NCBI GenBank assembly: GCA_934454435.1
Contig: CAKSGA010000043.1
Coordinates: forward strand, 1 to 19,433
Source of the DNA: an uncultured Oscillospiraceae bacterium
GTDB taxonomy: Bacteria > Bacillota > Clostridia > Oscillospirales > Ruminococcaceae
Direction: 5' to 3'
Length of the DNA stretch: 19,433 nt
The notes under the pieces were generated by a model that saw only the letters and a program-made list of their open reading frames with translations, was not told the DNA's origin and did no database searches. Shown piece after piece: positions 14,033-19,433 of this stretch. Position numbers and translations under genes: made by a program. How positions within the stretch are numbered: the first letter of the stretch is position 1; each line of letters opens with the position of its first letter.

Positions 14033-14731
14033 TTATTTTGTAATATAGTCCACTGCGTCCTCAAGAGTTCCCTGATGATAGACCGATAAATCCTTACCAT
14101 CCGGGTTCTCTAAAAATTCGTTCACAAGGAGCACATCAGCGCCGAGCTTAGCAGCGACCATGTCCTCTGGAACGCTGTTTCCGACCATCACGCACTCCTC
14201 CGGTACCAGACCCAGCTTTCCGAAGATCTCTTCATAGTACTTCGGGTTCGGCTTGCAGAACGTGCTGTTGTCATAGTTCGTCACCAGCTCGAAATCCTGC
14301 GGTGCGAGGTTCACCCATGCCATTCTTGTGACTACGCCGTCCATCGGGAATATCGGGTTCGTTGCAAGCACGACCTTCATTCCTGCCGCACGGAGCCGCT
14401 CTATAAGCGGTTTCCTGTCGGGTATGTACTTCAGGCTCGCCTTTGCCTTGTCAAATTCATGTGTGTAGAAATCATCGCAAACCGGTCTGGCGTCCGGCAT
14501 TCCGGGATTCATTGCATTGAAAGTTTCCCAGAATGCTTCGGAATTCAGACGACTGCCATCGTTCATTATCATGGACTTGGTTCCCGCCCACACGGACTTC
14601 ACCGTGTGCTGAGGCTCATAGCCAAGCGGTGCAAGCCTTTTACACAACTCGTGGAAGTATATCTTTATGAAATCCTCCTGCTCAAAGGGAAGCAGTGTGC
14701 CGTCCAGGTCAAACAGTACTGTCTTTATCAT
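14033..14731 (-). CDS. HAD-superfamily hydrolase
   Basis: A 232-aa haloacid-dehalogenase-type hydrolase. Motif I is DLDGT with D8 and D10; motif II is ATN (T124); motif III is K160 (CKPNPKYYEEI); motif IV is VGNSVPEDMVAA, where the first acidic residue is Asn (N185) and D190 supplies the carboxylate, a variant found in some HAD subfamilies. The cap between residues 15 and 100 is helical. It probably dephosphorylates a small molecule; substrate unknown. The start ATG at 14731 is preferred over an in-frame ATG at 14773, because AAAGGAG lies seven nt upstream and the conserved MIKTVLFDLDGT begins here. The first 23 nt overlap the end of the exonuclease gene in another frame, so translation is likely coupled. 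Confidence 0.88.
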   Translation of the reverse strand: MIKTVLFDLDGTLLPFEQEDFIKIYFHELCKRLAPLGYEPQHTVKSVWAGTKSMIMNDGSRLNSEAFWETFNAMNPGMPDARPVCDDFYTHEFDKAKASLKYIPDRKPLIERLRAAGMKVVLATNPIFPMDGVVTRMAWVNLAPQDFELVTNYDNSTFCKPNPKYYEEIFGKLGLVPEECVMVGNSVPEDMVAAKLGADVLLVNEFLENPDGKDLSVYHQGTLEDAVDYITK

Positions 14732-15653
14732 AAGTTTTCTCCTTTGCGGCACGGCGCCGTTCAATTGCGGCATGCTGCTTTTCTATCTTCTTCCGGTAGG
14801 ACTCCAGCGCCTCGTCATCGGACCTGTACACCGACCGTGTGACCGCCCAGCTTGTCGCCGAAGAACGCTTGCACACCACTTTAACGAGGAAGTCCCCATG
14901 CTCCGGGCAGGAGCAGATGTCGTTCTTGCGGATAACGCCCAGGGAAAGCCACTCGCCGTTGCTGAGGGTCTTTCCGCACTCCGGGCACGGAACTGCGGTC
15001 ACGATCTGGTTTGCGGTGATATTTCTGACATCGTCTATACCCCGGAACACCTCTCTCGAGATCACCGGGCGCTGACCCGGGGACATGCCGGAATACTCCG
15101 CCAGCCCACGGTTCATATCGAGCTTACGGCAGACTTCATACGTGAACCATGCATCATTCATTGCGTCATGCGCCTGGGCGTCCAGCGGAATACCCAGCTT
15201 TTCAACTGCGTCAGAAAGCGACCACTGGACCCGCTCATTATCCACCTGGTTCTTATAAATGAGCTGGAGGTTGACGTAATCCTTGCCGTAATCCGGGTCA
15301 AAACCATGGAGCCGCAGGTTGTCCGCCAGCATTGCGATGTCGTCAAAGCCCCAGGTGATGAACCTGAACTCCGGCGTGCACCACTCCCGGAGCTTGTCGA
15401 ACGCCTCGGGGAAAGGTAGCCCTTTCGCCAGCATTGCGCTGGTTATCCCGGTGATCTTTTCAACGTGGCGGTTCATCTTGCGGTAATACTTCGGAGCGAC
15501 ATTTATCTTGAGCCGGTCTACAAGGTTGAAATCCTCGTCGCACTTGACAGCGCCTATCTGGATTATCTCGCCCCGCAGCATTACCGGCTCCATGACCGTA
15601 TGAGCACGGTCCATCGCCTGGTTCCACTCCATATCGAGTATTATATAGTACAT
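14709..15653 (-). CDS. DEDDh 3'-5' exonuclease (KapD-like) with zinc-ribbon-like tail
   Basis: A 314-aa exonuclease of the RNase T/DNA-Q fold, resembling the KapD/ERI-1-type group. Catalytic residues are visible: D7 and E9 (LDMEWNQ, Exo I), D104/D105 (WGFDDIAML, Exo II), and H162 and D167 (AHDAMNDAW, Exo III). After the nuclease domain (about 1-180), a C-terminal segment carries CPECG (C223, C226) and CSCPEHG (C247, C249, H252), which looks like a zinc ribbon, then a basic, Lys/Arg-rich end. The substrate may be RNA or DNA; zinc ribbon and basic tail suggest nucleic-acid binding. GGGAG lies six nt before the ATG. It starts 11 nt after the ABC-F stop, in one operon, and overlaps the following HAD gene by 23 nt. 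Confidence 0.88.
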   Translation of the reverse strand: MYYIILDMEWNQAMDRAHTVMEPVMLRGEIIQIGAVKCDEDFNLVDRLKINVAPKYYRKMNRHVEKITGITSAMLAKGLPFPEAFDKLREWCTPEFRFITWGFDDIAMLADNLRLHGFDPDYGKDYVNLQLIYKNQVDNERVQWSLSDAVEKLGIPLDAQAHDAMNDAWFTYEVCRKLDMNRGLAEYSGMSPGQRPVISREVFRGIDDVRNITANQIVTAVPCPECGKTLSNGEWLSLGVIRKNDICSCPEHGDFLVKVVCKRSSATSWAVTRSVYRSDDEALESYRKKIEKQHAAIERRRAAKEKTYDKDSTV

Positions 15654-15664
15654 TCTGCGCTCCC

Positions 15665-17278
15665 TTAAAGCATGAGCTTTCCGCCGACATTCTCATGACG
15701 CCATGCAACGAAATCGTCATAGGTTCCCTGGCGGTCAAGACAGCCGTTTTCGGTGAGCTCTATTATGCGGTTCGCAGCGGTTTCGAGTATCTCATGATCG
15801 TGAGAGGCGAACAGCAGGTTGCCCTTGAACTCAGACAGACCATTATTGACCGCTGTGATGCTCTCAAGGTCAAGGTGGTTGGTCGGGCGGTCGAGAATGA
15901 GCACGTTGCTCTGGAACAGCATCATGCGTGAGAACATGCAGCGAACCTTCTCGCCTCCGGAAAGCACGTTGACAGGCTTGAACACATCATCGCCGCTGAA
16001 CAGCATTCTTCCCAGGAAGCCACGCAGATAGCTCTCGGTTTCGTCCTTGGAGTACTGGCGCATCCAGTCGATTATAGAAAGCTGGCAGTTGTCAAAGAAC
16101 GCACTGTTGTCATTCGGAAAATAGCTTACGGAAGTCGTACTGCCCCACTTGAAGGTACCCTCGTCCGGCTCCATCTCCTCCATTAGTATCTTGAACAGCG
16201 TGGTGACTGCGATCTCGTTGTTGCCGACAAATGCGATCTTGTCGCCCTTGCCCACGGTGAAGCTGACATTGTTCAGCACCTTTACGCCATCGACTGTCTT
16301 TGAGAGCCCGGTGACCTGGAGTATATCCTTGCCGACCTCACGCTCCATATCGAATGCGATATAGGGGTACTTTCTGGAGGAAGCCGGGAGCTCTTCAACG
16401 GTCAGCTTGTCGATCAGCTTGCGGCGTGACGTTGCCTGCTTGGACTTGGACTTGTTCGCAGAGAAGCGGGCGATGAAGTTCTGGAGTTCCTTTATCTTCT
16501 CCTCAGCACGCTTGTTCTGCTGCTTTATCATGCGCTGAATGAGCTGTGAGGACTCATACCAGAACTCATAGTTGCCGACATACATCTTGATCTTTCCGTA
16601 GTCGATGTCGACAATATGGGTGCAGACATTATTCAGGAAGTGACGGTCATGGGAAACCACGATGACCGTGCCGAAATACTCCGCAAGGAAGTCCTCCAGC
16701 CACGAAACAGCCTCTACATCGAGATGGTTCGTAGGCTCGTCCATGAGGATAATGTCAGGGTTTCCGAACAGGCACTGAGCCAGCAGGACCTTTACCTTCT
16801 CGTTACCGGTGAGGGAATCCATCTTCTGGTAGAGTATCTCCTCTGGCAGACCAAGACCCTGTATCAGCTTGGAGGCGTCAGACTCGGCCTCCCAGCCGTT
16901 AAGCTCTGCGAATTCAGCCTCGAGCTCGGAAGCACGTGTGCCGTCCTCCTCGGAGAAATCCTCCTTGGCATACAGTGCGTCCTTCTCCTGCATGATGTCG
17001 TAAAGACGCTTGTTGCCCAGGATAACGGTGTCCTGTACGGTGTAGTCATCGAATGCGTAGTGATCCTGCCTGAGCACGGACATACGCAGCTCAGCGGGCT
17101 TGGAAACGCTGCCCTTTGTGGGCTCCAGGTCGCCGCAGAGCACCTTCAGGAATGTGGATTTTCCGGCGCCGTTTGCACCGATAACGCCGTAGCAGTTGCC
17201 GGCGGTGAATTTCAGGTCTACGTCCTTGAAAAGAAGCTGTCCGCCGAAGCTGACGCTTACATCAGATACTGTTATCAA
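15665..17278 (-). CDS. ABC-F family ATPase (YkpA/YbiT-like)
   Basis: A 537-aa soluble protein with two ATP-binding cassettes joined by a basic, helical linker (about 240-300), the ABC-F layout; members act on the ribosome as translation factors or antibiotic-resistance proteins. No membrane segments. Cassette 1 has Walker A GANGAGKST (34-42), signature LTGNE (156-160) instead of LSGGE, and Walker B LMDEPTNHLD (D180, E181) with switch H210. Cassette 2 has a degenerate Walker A, GNNEIAVTT (352-360, Val358 in place of Lys), an intact signature LSGGE (439-443), Walker B LILDRPTNHLD with Arg464 in place of the catalytic Glu, and H493. The two ATP sites are therefore unequal. The start is TTG at 17278 with AAAGGAG 8 nt upstream. 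It is the first gene of the operon with the exonuclease and HAD genes. Resistance function is not implied by sequence alone. Confidence 0.93.
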   Translation of the reverse strand: MITVSDVSVSFGGQLLFKDVDLKFTAGNCYGVIGANGAGKSTFLKVLCGDLEPTKGSVSKPAELRMSVLRQDHYAFDDYTVQDTVILGNKRLYDIMQEKDALYAKEDFSEEDGTRASELEAEFAELNGWEAESDASKLIQGLGLPEEILYQKMDSLTGNEKVKVLLAQCLFGNPDIILMDEPTNHLDVEAVSWLEDFLAEYFGTVIVVSHDRHFLNNVCTHIVDIDYGKIKMYVGNYEFWYESSQLIQRMIKQQNKRAEEKIKELQNFIARFSANKSKSKQATSRRKLIDKLTVEELPASSRKYPYIAFDMEREVGKDILQVTGLSKTVDGVKVLNNVSFTVGKGDKIAFVGNNEIAVTTLFKILMEEMEPDEGTFKWGSTTSVSYFPNDNSAFFDNCQLSIIDWMRQYSKDETESYLRGFLGRMLFSGDDVFKPVNVLSGGEKVRCMFSRMMLFQSNVLILDRPTNHLDLESITAVNNGLSEFKGNLLFASHDHEILETAANRIIELTENGCLDRQGTYDDFVAWRHENVGGKLML

Positions 17279-17327
17279 TTCGTTTTCTCCTTTTTCATTT
17301 CATTGTTGTCGTAACACACACAATATA

Positions 17328-17356
17328 ATTATAGCATAAGTTCAGCGGCAATGCAA
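17328..17356 (-). promoter_or_regulatory. Probable promoter of the ABC-F operon
   Basis: On the minus strand TATAAT (complement of 17328-17333) is perfect; 17 nt upstream lies TTGCAT (complement of 17351-17356), sharing only TTG with the -35 consensus. The leader is about 43 nt and shows no attenuator or short upstream reading frame of the kind that controls inducible ABC-F resistance genes. Confidence 0.5.
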
Positions 17357-17385
17357 GCCCTTTTCTTGCTTTTAGGCAAAAATTT

Positions 17386-17650
17386 AGGGAGGGTCATGCC
17401 CTCCTTATTGCCTGTTGAAAACAATATTAAATTTTGCGTAGCATACTGAAAGTTTTCGGTCCAGCCTTTTTCAAAAGGCTGGCAGGTCGAGGGCGGCGCC
17501 CTCGTCGCCGTCCGCAGACGGCGAAATCTCTTACGAACAAAAAGCGCTAAAGGGGTGTGGGGGAAAACAAGAGTTTTCCCCCACAGTTTCTTTCAAATTT
17601 CCTGCCGTAATGACTTTTTCGGCAGCCTAAGGGAGGGTCACGCCCTCCCT
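17386..17650. repeat. 265-bp hairpin-array intergenic element, MITE-like
   Basis: This gene-free stretch is mostly perfect hairpins. In order: GGAGGG/CCCTCC (17388-17404); CCAGCCTTTT/AAAAGGCTGG (17461-17482); CGAGGGC/GCCCTCG (17488-17504); TCGCCGTC/GACGGCGA (17505-17524); a 13-bp stem TGTGGGGGAAAAC/GTTTTCCCCCACA (17556-17585); CTGCCG/CGGCAG (17602-17625); GGGAGGG/CCCTCCC (17631-17649). The two end hairpins are near copies (GGGAGGGTCAYGCCCTCC), so they serve as both direct and inverted terminal repeats, and ATTT flanks both ends (17382-17385, 17651-17654), a possible target duplication. It encodes no protein. It resembles a short non-autonomous mobile or REP-like repeat. Confidence 0.65.
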
Positions 17651-17673
17651 ATTTCATAATATTATGCGCAGAA

Positions 17674-19059
17674 CTATGCCGTATTCTCCTTGCGAAGCTG
17701 AACTTTCTTCTTCAGCCTGCGGCGACAGATGAAGAAACAGATAACATGCGCCGCCACGGTTATCACCCAGGACACCGGGTAGGAAAGGTACACCGTATCC
17801 GGCGTGTGGAACTGCTCTATCCGGAACACCGTCCCGAGCCACACGAGCCGCAGACCGCAGGCGCCCAGCAGCGAAACAATCATCGGCGTGACGGAATATC
17901 CCATTCCCCTCAGCGAGCCAACCATGACGTCCATGATACCGCACAGGAAGTAGGTTCCGCATACATACATCATACGCCGCAGACCGGCGTTTATCGCCTC
18001 GTCACCGGAGGTGTAAATTCCAAGGAGCTGCCTGCCGAATGTCATTGTAACGCCAAGTCCGAGTATCGCCCAGACTGCCACGACGCAGGTCAGTCCGCAC
18101 AGGAGAATTTTGTTGATACGCTCGTACTTCCCTGCCCCGAGGTTCTGGCTGGTGAACGACAGCGTGGACTGGTAGCAGGAGTTCATCGCCATATAAACGA
18201 AGCCCTCAATGCTTGCCGCTGCGGAATTACCCGCAATGACCGCCTCACCGAACAGGTTTATCGAGGACTGTATAACAACGTTAGACAGCGAGAACACAGT
18301 CCCCTGAAAGCCCGCCGGAAGCCCTATCTTCATTATCATGCCGAGCTTGTCACGATAGATACGCACCTTGCGGAGCTCCAGCTTCAGCCCGTTCTCCTCT
18401 TTCTCCCGCATGAGGCATCGCAGCATCAGGAACGCCGAAACGCCCTGGGAAAGCGCCGTAGCAAGTCCCACGCCGGCAGCGCTCATGTCAAAAGCAATGA
18501 CGAACAGCAGGTCAAGCAGAACGTTTATCACACCAGCGCAGATAAGATACACCAGCGGTCTGCGGGTATCTCCCGCCGCACGAAGAAGGGCATTGCCGAA
18601 GTTGTATATCATCATGAATGGCATACCGCAGAAGTATATTCTGAGGTAACTCGCCGCCATGCCGATAATGCTTTCCGGCGTGGACATCAGACGGAGTATC
18701 TGCTCCGCAAACAGAAGTCCCGCAGCCATCAGGATAACGCCGCTTATAACGCTCAGCGCCATCGCCGTGTGTACTGTCCTGCGGAGCTCCGGTATGTTCT
18801 TTGCCCCGCAGTATCGTGCCGCAACGACGTTCGCACCGATGGAAAGTCCGATGAACAGGTTGGTCATGAGGTTTATCAGCGCCGTGTTGGAACCTACCGC
18901 CGCCAGGGCGTTATCCCCCGCAAACCTGCCCACTACTATTATATCAGTCGCATTGAACAGCAGCTGGAAAAGTCCCGAAAACATTATCGGGAGCGTAAAT
19001 ACTATCATTTTGCGCAGTATCGGGCCACTGCACATGTCAACATACTTTGCTGGTTTCAT
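17674..19059 (-). CDS. MATE family multidrug/Na+ antiporter-type transporter
   Basis: A 461-aa integral membrane protein of the MATE family, which exports cationic drugs or metabolites using Na+ or H+ gradients. About 12 hydrophobic segments are visible, in two similar halves (residues about 15-210 and 240-450). Family marks include LPIMFSGLFQLLFNATDIIVVGRFAG (segment 18-43) in helix 1-2, the loop SIGANVVAARYCGA and the second-half SFTSQNLGAGKYERI. The C-terminus is basic (CRRRLKKK), consistent with the cytoplasmic side. The ribosome binding site is modest (GGAAAGAAG). It follows the DUF1653 gene by 36 nt on the same strand and is probably in its operon. Substrate is not predictable from sequence. 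No clear intrinsic terminator with a T-tail follows; the hairpin element at 17386-17650 may serve. Confidence 0.95.
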   Translation of the reverse strand: MKPAKYVDMCSGPILRKMIVFTLPIMFSGLFQLLFNATDIIVVGRFAGDNALAAVGSNTALINLMTNLFIGLSIGANVVAARYCGAKNIPELRRTVHTAMALSVISGVILMAAGLLFAEQILRLMSTPESIIGMAASYLRIYFCGMPFMMIYNFGNALLRAAGDTRRPLVYLICAGVINVLLDLLFVIAFDMSAAGVGLATALSQGVSAFLMLRCLMREKEENGLKLELRKVRIYRDKLGMIMKIGLPAGFQGTVFSLSNVVIQSSINLFGEAVIAGNSAAASIEGFVYMAMNSCYQSTLSFTSQNLGAGKYERINKILLCGLTCVVAVWAILGLGVTMTFGRQLLGIYTSGDEAINAGLRRMMYVCGTYFLCGIMDVMVGSLRGMGYSVTPMIVSLLGACGLRLVWLGTVFRIEQFHTPDTVYLSYPVSWVITVAAHVICFFICRRRLKKKVQLRKENTA

Positions 19060-19095
19060 TGGTCGCTTCTTTCCGGTAAAAAAATCGCCCTGGGA

Positions 19096-19368
19096 TCACC
19101 TGACAAGCTCGAAGCGGTATTTCTGTTCAGCTTCGGGGTACTTTTCACGGTCGGTCTCAGAAAGGAACATTTCAAGCGGGCGGGCGCATATCTTACCCTC
19201 ACCGTAAAGCGCACGGTAAATGACGAGCCGCTCGCCGCTCTCTGTGTGATGTGCCACGCCGAGTATCTCATACAGGTACTCCGTGGACTGCGCACGCTGG
19301 CTCTCCGGGAGCATTCTGCGCTTGAAGTGCTGGACTACCGCACCGGGTACAAGGTCTTTTTCTGTCAT
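19096..19368 (-). CDS. DUF1653 domain protein
   Basis: A 90-aa protein consisting almost entirely of a DUF1653 domain, a family of small bacterial proteins of unknown function. Family hallmarks are VVQHFKR near the start (residues 11-17), [21 protein letters not shown] (31-51), the [17 protein letters not shown] segment (53-69) and the C-terminal KYRFE (83-87). The start at 19368 is preferred to an upstream in-frame ATG at 19419, because AGGTGG lies about six nt upstream and the upstream extension overlaps the end of the previous gene. It begins 1 nt after that gene's stop codon, so translation is probably coupled, and is followed by the MATE gene after 36 nt. Confidence 0.88.
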   Translation of the reverse strand: MTEKDLVPGAVVQHFKRRMLPESQRAQSTEYLYEILGVAHHTESGERLVIYRALYGEGKICARPLEMFLSETDREKYPEAEQKYRFELVR

Positions 19369-19369
19369 G

Positions 19370-19433
19370 TCACACCACCTGGAATATGTAGAACTTAAGG
19401 TAGTCAGTTTCCGGGACATTCCACAGTATCGGG
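19370..19433 (-). CDS. 3' end of an upstream gene (partial)
   Basis: On the minus strand one frame is open from the window edge to a TGA at 19370-19372, giving about 20 residues that start with [11 protein letters not shown] and end with FYIFQVV. The composition looks like real coding sequence, and the stop lies 1 nt before the DUF1653 ATG, a spacing typical of coupled operon genes. The family cannot be told from this fragment. Confidence 0.5.
   Translation of the reverse strand, partial: PILWNVPETDYLKFYIFQVV

Noticed and set aside
14732..14773. N-terminal extension of the second HAD protein
   Set aside because: The extension precedes the conserved MIKTVLFDLDGT start, which has its own AAAGGAG site.
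17279..17340. Attenuator or leader peptide upstream of the ABC-F gene, as in antibiotic-inducible genes
   Set aside because: The leader is only about 43 nt with no terminator-like stem and no short reading frame with a ribosome binding site.
17386..17650. CRISPR array
   Set aside because: The hairpins differ from each other in sequence and spacing. Only the two end units are related; there are no regular direct repeats with unique spacers and no cas genes.
17746..19398. 550-codon open frame on the plus strand
   Set aside because: It lies antisense to the MATE and DUF1653 genes, which have clear family motifs. Its translation is rich in His/Arg with no domain and it has no ribosome binding site.

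Overview
The window is about 19.4 kb of gene-dense, moderately GC-rich bacterial chromosome. Gene content and signals point to a Gram-positive Clostridia lineage, most likely a Ruminococcus-like member of the Oscillospiraceae. The support is strong AGGAGG-type ribosome binding sites, near-perfect TTGACA-N17-TATAAT promoters, a CIRCE/HrcA heat-shock operator, a YpsA-like SLOG protein, a DUF1653 protein, frequent TTG/GTG starts and an intergenic hairpin element. The taxonomic placement is inference. I see no rRNA, tRNA, CRISPR array, transposase, phage gene or replication origin.

Layout. 1-1440 (minus strand): an unrecognised 96-aa protein (180-470), whose promoter places a ~125-nt imperfect palindrome in the 5' leader, then a TetR-type regulator (756-1361) with a palindromic operator over its own promoter. 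1590-2232 (plus): a small heat-shock protein (Hsp20) under a promoter embedded in a CIRCE element, closed by a strong terminator. 2239-3780 (minus): an AraC-HTH/GGDEF fusion protein and a HAD phosphatase. 3856-4455 (plus): a SLOG-family protein with a 19-bp palindrome across its promoter. 4462-7142 (minus): an operon of an Fe-S-type Rrf2 regulator, quinolinate synthase (nadA) and tRNA 2-thiouridylase (mnmA). 7170-14025 (plus): radC, uvrB, an unknown 137-aa gene coupled to uvrB, uvrA and a tandem GNAT protein, forming a DNA-repair operon. The two operons diverge from mirror-image consensus promoters built on an 11-bp inverted repeat. 14033-17356 (minus): an operon of an ABC-F ATPase, a DEDDh 3'-5' exonuclease with a zinc-ribbon-like tail, and a second HAD hydrolase. 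17386-17650: a 265-bp intergenic element of stacked perfect hairpins with palindromic ends. 17674-19433 (minus): a MATE efflux protein, a DUF1653 protein and the last codons of a further gene that runs off the window.

How it works together. Most of the window is housekeeping and stress maintenance: nucleotide excision repair, protein quality control, NAD synthesis and tRNA thiolation under a likely Fe-S sensor, translation-factor ATPase activity and phosphate-ester clean-up. The least ordinary items are the AraC-GGDEF fusion, the unknown gene locked between uvrB and uvrA, the coherent loss of one ATP site in the ABC-F protein, the structured leader of the first gene and the hairpin element. 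I do not see a clear multi-gene defence or mobile system.
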